DNA from: Aphrocallistes beatrix
Lineage: Eukaryota; Porifera; Hexactinellida; Sceptrulophora; Aphrocallistidae
NCBI GenBank assembly: GCA_963281255.1
Contig: OY725488.1
Location: 6,917,524-6,981,523 of the forward strand
Direction: 5' to 3'
DNA: 64,000 bases
Shown here: piece by piece, positions 39,701 to 50,100 of the stretch
Numbering within the stretch: position 1 is the stretch's first letter
How the letters are laid out: each line of letters opens with the position of its first letter
Notes under the pieces: generated by a model
What the model was told of the DNA's origin: nothing
Seen by the model: the letters and a program-made list of their open reading frames with translations, nothing else
Databases searched by the model: none
Translations under genes and position numbers: made by a program

Positions 39701-42700
39701 CATAGTATTTCAGGGTTAGTGCCATTTCGCCTACGTAGGGCACTCGAAAAGTTTTGACGTTTGCTATGAAACCATTAATCTAGAAGAAAGATTTATTGCT
39801 AATTCGTTTCATTCTGCGGTTATTAGTATACACTGAAAATTTCATTCATTTATCTTTTATACTTCCAGAAATATTTGACCACTTTTGGGCACTTTTCAAG
39901 GTAATCGAAGCCATACCCAAAGATGAGTGGAAAATGTGTTTTCAGAAGTGGTTCAGTAGAATGAAAAAATGTATCGAGTCTCATGGAGAGTATTTTGAAA
40001 AAATGTAATATAAATCTTCATACTAACTATTTGATATGTAGGTGAACGTCAAAACTTTTCGAGTGCCCCTCTACTAATAGTATAATAGTGCCATTTCGCC
40101 TACTCAATGGAATGCATTGTTTAACACGCATTGTTATGTTTTATGTGTTTGTATGGTTTTGCCTGCTCAATGAAATGGGTTGTTGCATATCGGGAGGATG
40201 CTTCTTTCTGTTGTTTCATACGTCAGACAATAGCACTTCGTGTCCGCCCACCTTGCCGAAAGACATCTTGCCGAAAGACATCTTGCCGAAAGGACATTTT
40301 GCCGAAAGATATCTTGCCGAAAGGACATTTTGCCGAAAGGACATCTTGCCGAAAGGACATCTTGCCGAAAGGACATCTTGCCGAAAGGACATCTTGCCGA
40401 AAGTATGTGGTTTGACGATTACTTATTATTACAATGAGAATCCGGAAAGCATGTTATGAAGAACTTATCGATTCACTATCTGATGAGCTAGTTGATGACT
40501 TAAGCGATTTTCTCCATTATTTTGAGAAGACATGGATAGGTTTAGAACATCATGGAAGAAGACGTCGCCCTTTATTTCCAATCGAACTATGGAACGTCAG
40601 AGATAGAGTGGAACGAGCTCTTCCACGGACGAATAATTCTGTAGAGGGTTGACATAGGGCTTTCGATATTAGAATAAATACAACTCATCCTTCTATCTCC
40701 AAAACTAATTTGGAAAATTATTATGGAACAGAGTGATAGTGAAATTACCTTGGAAAAAGTTAGAAGCGGACATCAACTGCCCCAATCAAAGAAGAAGTAC
40801 CTCCAATTAAACAAGCGTTTAGAGAAGATGGTTGATGAATATATATACATTCCACATCTAGAATATCTGCGCGGCATATCACAAAACTTGTCTTTCTAAT
40901 CTTTTTGTTTTTCTTGTTATTACTTCTTAACACTTAATAATAAACTTATTGAAACTCTGAACCAGTTATGCGATACTCAGTTGTTAATTATGATTATTAC
41001 AATTTGATATTCAATGGCTTTCGGCACAATGTCCTTCGGCGAGATGTCCTTTCGGCAAGATGTCCTTTCGGCACAATGTCTTTCGGCAAGATGTCTTTCG
41101 GCGAGATGTCTTTCGGCAAGGTGTCCTAGCACCCTAGCACTTGCCTTTGTACCTGTTCGAAATGTACGCTTAGCCTGGCTCAGAGGCGGCGCCAGGACGC
41201 CGCCACTGGGGGGGCACCTTGGAGGCACAAATCATTTCCAGTGGGGCACCAAATTTTTTTTTGTACAGATTACCCGCCAATGAGAACTAATAGGTATATT
41301 GTACATATATATATATACACATATTATGTTATTTTCTTACACTTACTGTTATTTTATTACACTTAAATATTGGTGTACACTATTGAATTAGAGAAACCTG
41401 TTTATCGATATAATAGAAGCCTAGTAAAATAGTGCGAAGGCATGGACAAATGAATGACGCATGTATTCCTGTCGGAAATTGGTGCCCCCCCTGGCCCCCC
41501 CTGGCGCCGCCACTGGCCTGGCTAGAGGTAAAAGCGACAGCTCCGAATTTACACAGAGTTGATGAATTCATAACCTACTTTGAGGAAACATGGCTAGTGG
41601 GAAACTTTTCTCTCGGTTTATGGAATGTGTACGAAATAAACTCCAACAGCCCAAGAACCAAAATCACATTGAAGGTTGGCATAACAAGCTTAAACGTATC
41701 GCAAAAAAATCGAAAATGAAAGTTACTAATCCCTGGATTCATTTGGCAATCCCGAAATCCTAGGATTACTATTTTAGTCCAGGATTAAAAACCCGAATTG
41801 CAATACGTATTACGTAGATGTTTGTTTGTATTTATTTAAATAGCAGAGCAATTCCAGAGAAAGAGACCATACTACTACCCACTTACTCATAATGGTAACC
41901 CCATCTATCCAACGAAAACATATTTTCCCCAGAATAGAAATTATGTAGTATAGTTATGCTCCAACTATCGACTCGAGATCTACACGACGGCTGTAACTTA
42001 CCCAGTTTTCCCAACTATTATTCGGGTCAGTCTTCTTGATAGGAGCCAATCTTTCATTCAGAACATTGCAGGCCTTTAGGACTGCTTCACCAAATATGTC
42101 AGATGAGATAGAGCCTCCAGTGGAGCAAGTATTAGCAACGGTATCTGTAGATGTTTCATTGATGTATATCTTCGAAATTGGAACTTGAAGAGCTCTGGAA
42201 CATATTTGAATAATCTTCGTATGCAGCCCCTGTCCCATTTCAACTCCTCCATGAGCTATCAACACACTTCCATCTTTCATGATGTGAACTAATGCGCCTG
42301 AGAAGAAAGATATTAATTTCACATCTTGTGTTGGAAACCACACTCATATGTACTTTATAAAGACAATTTCCGTTGTTGGCGTTTTGAAAATTTAGATCTT
42401 CGAATTTAATCGTAGACTCATCATTTGACACCTACATGGCAATTTTCATATCTCTACGACTTGCAACTTCAATCAATTCGGACAAACAAACAAACAAACA
42501 CAAATCCGAGCATTTAAATACATAAGATACCTCCTTGATTTAGTTCGATGTTCTCTGAGGCAACAGCAAGTTTAGTTGGTATCACACTGATTCCTCGCTT
42601 TTTGTAGCTATTCTCATTGTTGAATCTGTCAGTCTCCTCCACGAGTTGCGTGTAATTACTCTTCTCAAGTACCATCTCCCAACAACGCTGTATCTGGCAG

Positions 42701-45700
42701 TTAGTTATAGTCATGCCGTAGGGTGTAGTTTGACCATCGACATAGAAATTCTTGTGGCGTATCTAGAGAATAATTACATACACGTATTTAATAAGAATTT
42801 CCTCATCACACTTGACCCTAAACATTTCCAGTACCACAATAATGACACAAACTTAACTCCCCTTATAACGGAACCCTTGGATCCTTCATTTTAATTCACT
42901 ATAACCGACTAATAAGATATGATGGGCGTTAATGTACATTCGCTAATACCAGTTCAGTATTTAAACACTCACCTCATTGGGAGGTAGATTCAACTTAGTA
43001 GCAATGACTGTTATAATATTTTCCATAACGAACATACTTTGAGGAGCTCCAAAGCCCCTGAAAGCTGTGTTGGAAGGTAGGTTAGTACGACAAACATGTC
43101 CCTTCACATGATAATTAGGAATGTAGTACACATTTTCTAAATGAAATAAAGCTCTGTTTGCCACGAAACTTGAGACTTCTAATTTAGAGCCAGCATTGGT
43201 ATAGAGATCTAGCATCAGAGCCCTGATTCTTCCGTCTGATTGATAGCCCACTTTATACTTAGCCAATACTGGATGTCTCCCACCTAGTATATAATAATGT
43301 TACAAAGTGCAAGAATGTAAGAATAACCAAGACCTGATAACAATCATAACACATCATTCATCAGATTTGTTTTGTTGAGAATTTCACTTTCTAAAAATCA
43401 AGATTATTTTCCCTAATAGTGTAATATTACATTCTCCTCACCAGAGAACTTCATGTCATCGTCTCTGTCTATAATACAGCGGACTGGTCTGCCTAACTTG
43501 TTGGCTGCTACAGCGACCGCCCCACACAACAGAGTGCTGATCGTATCTTTCCCACCAAAACCACCTCCAATCCTCTTAGTCTTACAAGTAACTTTGTTAG
43601 CTTGTAAACCGAGTACTTTGGCTGTAAACATTTGAGCATTCGTCAGGCCTTGAGTGGAAGAGACTAGATCCATACCTCCATCTTCTACAGATGAGAAGCG
43701 ACATAACTTTGCGGAGATGAATTTTAATAAACTTTAAAATGAGAAATGTCTTTCAGACCTGAAGGGATGGCAGAACAGCATTGTGTCTCAAAATAGAAAT
43801 GTTCTTGACCACCCATTCCTACCTCTCCAGACTCCGTATAATCACAAACCGAAAAGGCAGCATTGACGTCACCTAAAAGCATATTCACACTAGTAGATAG
43901 GAATTCACGTTCTATGTATAGCATGTATACAGTGGTGTAGTGCTCAAAATGAAAGTGGGTGAGCGCTTGTTAAATAGTTTTTGACGCGAAAATGTTGGTA
44001 AGACAGTGAACTTATTTATAAATGTTGTCACAAAAGGTTTGCGATCGACGCTCCTACATAATATTACGAAAGAATAAGGCAACCAAGTAAATAGAGATAA
44101 TTTACAATCATTGAAAATATACTGTACCAATCCGTCAAGGAAAATGCTAAACGCACTATCTCTTTGAAAATTAGTGGGGGAATGCCGCTCCCCCATGAAA
44201 AATTAGAAAGGGAGCGCTACCCCCCCGCTCCCCTGCACTACACCCCTGCATGCATACGTATACGTATATTTATATATTTATTCATTCAAACAAAAGTTTA
44301 ACATTAACCTCGACTGATCTTGAAATCATAAGGAAAGAAAGAGTTCGACTTAATTGCTTCTTCAATGGTAATCACAGTGGGAAGATTCTCATAAGAAATT
44401 CGAACAGCTCGAGCTGCTCTACGAGCTAACAGAGGATTCTCTGCTACGATAAGTCCAATCATTTGTCCGTCAGAGGTTACCTAGGACAGTGTGACAAGAA
44501 GCATATGATGGCTTAACTAGTCGCAAAGCAAACATTTATACCTCGGACACTGCAAAGATTTGTTCATCATCATCGAAATCATTTTCTCTTCTGGGAATAT
44601 CCTCACGCGTGACAAACGAGTGAACTCCTGTGAGAGAGAGAGCCTCTCCTGCGTCAATACTCAGAATCTTAGCGTGACTTCTCGTGCTGAGAACAGGAGC
44701 TGCATACAACTCTCCTTGCATCAGTGGAATGTCGTCCAAATACTTGGCCTCTCCTGTCGCCTGCTTGTAAGCAGACTGGAGGATGATCGGACGACCCACT
44801 GGATCGTGGAAGGACTGCTCTCCAGGCACTTCCTCATACGCTTGTGTGCTCTCAGTCAACGGAGCACTCACACCCTCCACCCCGGACAACTGTCCCGGCT
44901 TCAGGGAATGCGAGAGTGTCTGCTGAGTCACGAGGAGATAGAACTTGAAGAAGAAACTACCCGCCAACACCTCTCTGTACTCAGGCATACCTCCGGGCAC
45001 GTCAGAGGGGAGACTCAGTTCCTGTCTCAGCAGTCCCAGTCCTCTCTCCACCACTTCTTCCTTCCACTCACACCCAATCAGGCCTTTGGCGCTATTCACA
45101 GCTAGTATAGTTCTAGGCGCCATACCTCCGAATGCCAAGCGACAGTCCTACACCAAATAACAGACACATTTACTAATAAAGGTGGAACCATATCCTTCCT
45201 AGTTACAGAACAGCTCAAGGATAAAACTACTATTAATTAATAGAATAGTGGAACCTACTCGTATCTTGTTCTCTCTGATACGAATCCAAAAGGCACAGTT
45301 CACAATAGCCTCTGAACAGGAGCGCCTCTTCGCCTGCTTGAAGATGTAGAACACTTCCTCTGCACTCGTCCATGGAATCTTGACACACTCTATCACCTCC
45401 TCACTCTCCATAGCGACACCTCCCTGCTCGAGGAAGAACTCCTGACCCACGCACACTCTCCGTCTGCCCCTCTGGCTGGATGCGATAGTCAGCTCAGCTC
45501 TTGCGGCCAGCAGCAGACTGTTCATGTCGGCAGTGGGACTGGCGGACACCAGACTGCCGCCTAAACAAGCGAGGTTGCGCACTTGATGGCCTCCGTACCT
45601 CTTCAGCAACTCGGCTACTCCGGTCAGGATCTGTGTCTGATGGGAAGGTCTGCTCTCCAGCACCCTACCCATCTCCTCTGCCAGCTCTGAGAGTGGAACA

Positions 45701-46795
45701 GCTGCTCCTACCACCAGTCCTTCCGCTGTCTCTTCAATGCGAGTCAGCTCAGGGATCTGTCACCAATAAGATTAACATCATTCCATCACTATACACATTA
45801 TTTCACACCTACGTACTTCGCTGTTACAGATAATCACAGAATGGCGTGCAGTATCCAAGTGAATCTCTCTGAACACATGGATGCCTCCGTTCACTAGCTT
45901 CGCTTCAGGATGCATCTGTTTCAGCTGTAACACTTGTGTCAGACTCACAGGTCGATACCAGGCCACCTGTCCACTCCGGAAACTCAACATCCTCTCCTCC
46001 TCCACCTCCTCACTGTCTACCTGCTTCAGCAGCAGTAGCATCAACTCAGGAGGAAAGATCAGATCTTGAGATGGGTCCAGGGGGGACAAATCCTCACAGT
46101 CCTTCATCCCGCCCTCACTCTCTATCACACCACATCCCCCCTCTGCATCTGCCTTCTTCACGCGACAACACTGCTCTCCCTTTGGACAGGAAAAAGTCTT
46201 GAATGCGTCCAGGATGGGTCGATACCCAGTGCATCGACAAAGGTTCCCGTCGAAGGCTTCTTCTATCTGTCGCTGAGAAGGTTCAGGACACTTCCTCAAC
46301 AACGTGTACATCGACATCACAATCCCAGGAGTGCAGAAGCCGCACTGGGATCCGTGGAACCGCGCGATCCTCTCTTGTACAGGATGCAGCTTTGTCGTCG
46401 TGCTTCCGATTCCTGTAAAAGAGAGGAGGAGGAGGAGGATGAGTGGATACAAGAGACACAACACACATCAATGGATCACTAGGTCGTAGTACATGTTACG
46501 AATAAGAGTAGAGTATCCAACCTTCCACTGTAGTGACAGCCATTTCGTGTACTCTACACACAGGAGTGAGACAGGCGTACACTGACATGTGACCAACCTC
46601 CTTCCTCTTCCTGTCGTACCTGGATACCATCACGGTGCAAGCGCCACACCCTCCTTCTCCACATCCCATCTTGCTGCCTTTCAATCCGAGGACATTTCGT
46701 AGGTAGTAGAGGAGAGTGTGCTCTGGATTCGGGTTAGAGTCTACTATCTTCTTGCCATTAACAAAGAATACTAATAGGCTGTTTCTACCTTCCAT
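36784..46795 (-). CDS. Xanthine dehydrogenase paralogue A (diverged pocket)
   Basis: Fourteen exons read from the right: 46522-46795, 45817-46412, 45259-45756, 44542-45147, 44309-44480, 43759-43872, 43442-43684, 42973-43283, 42531-42762, 42002-42297, 38654-38744, 37603-37830, 37305-37511, 36784-36932; all borders are GT/AG and the joined frame is open for 1338 residues. Order: two [2Fe-2S] domains ([26 protein letters not shown]), FAD domain, molybdopterin domains. Bovine R880, F914 and E1261 are kept ([23 protein letters not shown]). E802 is D (GGFGGKD), F1009/T1010 are S/E, A1078/A1079 are G/G. In the FAD domain GGN is GGS, the FFxxYR motif is lost, and RRDDD is RRSCS. It may use another substrate or electron acceptor. 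Aldehyde oxidase is less likely by overall similarity. Confidence 0.85.
36977..37130. mobile_element. Tigger/pogo-like MITE in intron 13 of XDH A (154 bp)
   Basis: Begins TA|CAGTCGACTCCGCTTAAT and ends with CCCTAACTG|TA; internal CGCTTAAT/ATTAAGCGG and CCCGATTAAAC words are inverted partners. TA borders and the CAGT...ACTG ends fit the Tc1/pogo group. It lies in intron 13, which is 372 bp here against 77 bp in copy B. Confidence 0.65.
38111..38647. mobile_element. Nearly perfect 537-bp foldback element in intron 11 of XDH A
   Basis: The whole unit is one inverted repeat centred near 38380. The left arm begins ACTGTTGCGTAGATTCGTGAG and the right arm ends with its reverse complement. Arms share ATCACCTTTTGGTTCAATC and CACAATTT words, with the loop around two ATATGGACCAT-type motifs. 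The outer right end stops six bases before the exon 11 donor GT, so it entered the start of the intron. No coding frame. Copy B's corresponding intron is 60 bp and lacks it. Confidence 0.85.
38901..39028 (+). repeat. 32-bp tandem repeat, four copies
   Basis: A 32-bp unit starting CCGAATATCAGTATTCATGA and ending GTTCCCTAA is repeated four times with one base change in the last copy. Inverted, shorter variants (GAATACTGATATTCGGTT) recur at 39300-39400, so the tandem block is one arm of a larger inverted structure within XDH A intron 10. Confidence 0.85.
39079..39300. mobile_element. Nested inverted-repeat insertion within the 32-bp repeat structure
   Basis: Ends AAGGTTTCATCCAG and, inverted, AGGCTTTCATCCAG. 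The interior carries repeated GCGCGCCTAG/AGGCGTA words. It separates the two arms of CCGAATA-type repeats, so it was probably inserted into an existing palindromic element. Exact borders are uncertain. Confidence 0.5.
39738..40070 (+). mobile_element. Deleted mariner-like element with transposase 3' fragment
   Basis: The ends GGGCACTCGAAAAGTTTTGA and its inverted copy (ending at about 40069) are 24+ bp inverted repeats. Inside, a short frame (39796-40008) ends with [17 protein letters not shown] then SHGEYFEKM, which resembles the C terminus of mariner transposases (W..C....GEYFE). The DDD catalytic part is absent, so it is a dead internal-deletion derivative. Confidence 0.6.
40249..41127 (+). 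mobile_element. MULE-type transposon remnant with tandem-repeat termini
   Basis: Both ends are arrays of a 16-bp word (GCCGAAAGGACATCTT): about ten units at 40251-40402 and, inverted, about seven units at 41014-41127. Between them 40434-40900 encodes a fragment with [24 protein letters not shown] and [10 protein letters not shown], matching the C-terminal part of animal MULE transposases. The expected tryptophan after VEG is a TGA stop, after which HRAFDIRIN continues in frame. The catalytic domain is missing. It is a pseudogene inside XDH A intron 10. Confidence 0.75.
40434..40900 (+). pseudogene. MULE transposase C-terminal fragment, stop-interrupted
   Basis: An open stretch 40434-40652 reads through [17 protein letters not shown] and [10 protein letters not shown] to a TGA where the family has Trp (VEGW). 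The same frame continues with [17 protein letters not shown] and ends at a TAA near 40899. Only about 150 residues of the usual several hundred remain. A second fragment with a YFEETWLVG motif lies near 41560-41650 in the same orientation and may belong to a related copy. Confidence 0.7.
41181..41515. mobile_element. hAT MITE, family 2, in XDH A intron 10 (335 bp)
   Basis: Ends CAGAGGCGGCGCCAGG and, inverted, CAGTGGCGGCGCCAGG. A perfect 8-bp target duplication GCCTGGCT flanks it (41173-41180 and 41516-41523). It splits the MULE-related sequence on either side, so it is younger than that element. G/C runs near both ends; AT-rich centre; no coding frame. Confidence 0.92.
43930..44248. mobile_element. 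hAT MITE, family 3, in XDH A intron 5 (319 bp)
   Basis: Ends CAGTGGTGTAGTGC and, inverted, CAGGGGTGTAGTGC. Flanking words CATGTATA (43922-43929) and CATGCATA (44249-44256) match at 7 of 8 positions. Intron 5 is 436 bp here and 116 bp in copy B, mostly explained by this insertion. Confidence 0.88.
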
Positions 46796-47186
46796 TCTCG
46801 AATATTTGAAGAACTGTTACTGCCTAGTGAGATCCTCAATATCCAGGTATGTAAAACTGCTGTTAGCTGGTAACAGCATATAAATTGTTGCTGTAAACGG
46901 TATTTATTGTCGTAAATCAAATTTAATCCCTTTGAAGATTGATTTATTTTCATTAGAAAAGTTCGAATAAACTTTGAGTGATAATGATCTCATAAGTTAG
47001 GAACATTTTAGAATTTGATAAAAATACATTCTATAAATAAAACATAGTCGTCAAATTATCATAAGAACTACTACATATACATGATAAAATAAGTTAATCA
47101 ATAAATAGAATGAAGAGTTTAACTTTAACACGGACAAGTTACATAGTATATTCTCGCCATATAAAGTTCGATACATACACGTAGCA
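46796..47186. other. Spacer between the two XDH copies
   Basis: About 390 bp of AT-rich DNA holding the copy A promoter and the copy B 3' end. The near-identity of the two genes stops almost exactly at the start codon, so the two promoters are unrelated in sequence and may be regulated differently. Confidence 0.5.
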
Positions 47187-50100
47187 TCAAACAACTAGAT
47201 TCCATTGTTTAGCAAGACCATCCTTGTCTTTCTGAATTGGTTTAGTGATGAAGTCAATACAAGACAGTCTTATCCGTTCTGAGGTGGCTGGAGAGTTGAG
47301 AGGAAACAACAACGGAACACCTACAATCAACATTGTAAATTTACCTCCGAAATAGGTACATTCATTAAAAAATGTTCAATCAAGAATAGTTAATCACCGT
47401 TATCTCGTCTCACAGAAGAGATCGCATCTTTGATTGCAAAGAAGACACTGGATCCGAGGAAGAGAGGAGGTTCTCCGATTCCCTTCGAAGAGTAGACAGC
47501 TCTCTCATTCGGTGCGTTGTGCAACAGGTGGACTCGCAGGTTGGCAGGAATGTCACTGAAAGAAGGGATCTTGTACGTTCCAGGTCCGCATGTGAACACT
47601 GTACCTATCCACACACATTTACATCATCACACTATCGCTAATGCAAGTAGACAGCAGTTTTCTTATTCGCAGAGAGATTAAGAATGCTTCCTCACCTTTT
47701 TGGACATTCTTCGATTCATTCAGATAGATCATTTCTTCCAGGGTGAAGAGACCCATCCCTTGAACGAATGCACCTTCGATCTGACCCACGTCAATCGCAG
47801 GATTCAGACTCTTTCCCACATCCATCACGATATCTGTCTTCAGCACTTTGAAGTCTCCTGTCAGCACATCAACCTCCACCAGAGTGCAAGCACACCCGTA
47901 CGTGAAGTAACTGAATGGACTGCCTATAACGAATACAAATATTTATATTCAGCTCCAAAGCTTGAAGAGTAAGGATTACTTACCCATTCCTGATTTCCAA
48001 TCAAAACTGAGATGATCAGTTTTGCAGAATCCTTGAGCAGAGAGATTGATCCGATCAAGGTAAGCAGTGTTTATCTACAATCAGAAAATAAGGAAAGGTT
48101 GAATTCGTACAACTAAACGCAATACACATGCGAATTACTTGATGTGACAAAACTGTATGTAGATACAAATACTAAACTAGAATATTAGAAGCGATTAACT
48201 CACCCAATCTTCCCAATTATTATTCGGATCATTCTTCTTGATAGGAGCCAGTCTTTCGTTCAGAATTTTGCAAGCATTGAGTATTGCGGAACCGTAGATA
48301 TCAGACGACATAGAAGCTGCAGTGGGGCTGGCATTGGCAACGGTATTTGTAGATGTCTCGTTGATATGAATCTTCGAAATTGGAACTTGAAGAGCTCTGG
48401 AACAAACCTGAATCATCTTCGTATGAAGTCCCTGTCCCATCTCAACTCCTCCATGAGCTATCAACACACTCCCATCTTTCAGGATATGAACTAGTGCGCC
48501 TGAAATAGAGGGTTTGAAATATAATTTGTCAAATGATTAAGAATAGAGCTGCTCTTTCAAAATACTTAATTAACTAAAGTACAATATTAATATATCTACT
48601 ACATGAATCAAATGTTTTCTAAAATCTTACCGCCCTGATTGATGAACGCGAGACCAAATGCTAAACCAAATTTAGTTGGTATCACACTGATTCCTCGCTT
48701 TTTGTAGCTATTCTCATTGTTGAATCTGTCAGTCTCCTCCACGAGTTGCGTGTAATTACTCTTCTCAAGTACCATCTCCCAACAACGTTGTATCTGGCAG
48801 TTAGTTATAGTCATGCCGTAGGGTGTAGTTTGACCGTCAACATAGAAATTCTTGAAACGTATCTACAACCATACCAATAGTGGAATACTATTATGATTGC
48901 CAAACATTTTTAAATTTATCACAATTTTGTATCTAGTGCGTTATAAGAACATTAAATCAATTATTTTAATGTGAGTTCTCTTAGAGATTAAGTTTGAGCT
49001 TCCAAACAATAATTAGAAGTTTAGTATACAAATTGCTACTATAATTACGTATCAGCACCTTATTAGGTAGTTGATTCAGCTTGATAGCGATGTCACCAAT
49101 AATAGTCTCCATCAAGAACATACTCTGAGGAGCTCCAAACCCTCTGAAAGCAGTGTTCGAAGGGAGATTGGTGCGACAGATAAAGCCCTTCACACGTATG
49201 TTAGGTATGTAATACGCATTCTCCATATGGAACATTGCTCGATCCATAATGCCAGCGGATAAGTCTAAACTCATGCCTGCATTGCTGTAGAGGTCTACTT
49301 CTAGTGCTGTTATTAGTCCGTCTGATTGATAACCCACTTTGTAGCTTGCAAGGAACGGATGTCTACCACCTGCAATAAATACGCACAGAAGAAACATCCT
49401 GTTCATATATATGAATGTGATCTTGATACATTCAATTTATATTAAGATACTTTTAAACATATCTTACACATGTTCTAACATGTTTGTAGCATTCAGAATA
49501 AATTCTACCTGTATACTTCATGTCATCGTCCCTGTCCATGACCAACCGAACTGGTCTACCTAACTTGTTGGCTCCTATTGCTATGGCGACACTAAGCACA
49601 CAGCTTTTAGTTTCCTTTCCCCCAAACCCGCCGCCAAGTCTCTTGCTCCTACAAACTACTTTGTTCGCTTGGATGCCGAGAGCTTTAGCAGTGAGAATCT
49701 GGTTTGTTGTCAGGCCTTGAGTAGAGGAGATCATTTCAATCCCTCCATCTTCTAAAACCAAAAATAAAATAAAATAAAATATGACTACAGGGATTAAAAC
49801 AAAGTGGATAATAAAATAACACAACCTGTCGGCATCACGATACAAGCCTGTGGCTCAAAGTAAAAATGTTCTTGTCCTCCAACACGGATATCGCCAGAGA
49901 AACTATGTTCTGAGTTCGATAGTCCAGATGTGACATCACCTTGTTCGGACAATTAAGATATAATTAATTAAGAAGAATTCGTTTGCAAGTTTCTACATTC
50001 TCATTATTAGATTACCGTACATGTGATATAATAATGGAATAATGCAGATTATTACCTCGGTTAAAGACATGGTCGAAAGGAAAAAAAGAGTTAGCTTTGA

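Noticed and set aside
40088-40459. Frames with repeated [13 protein letters not shown] as a repeat protein
   Set aside because: They are translations of the 16-bp terminal repeat arrays of the MULE remnant, open in several frames.
42531-42600. Copy A exon 9 tail ([15 protein letters not shown]) as a frameshift
   Set aside because: Length and phase match copy B exactly, and the sequence returns to LNQGG, so it is substitution rather than a frameshift.
46066-46482. Plus-strand 138-residue frame in XDH exon 2 (and its copy at 51820)
   Set aside because: It is antisense to the iron-sulfur exon and appears twice only because the exon is duplicated.
36784-46795. XDH copy A as a pseudogene
   Set aside because: All 14 exons have intact borders and phases and join to an open 1338-residue frame.
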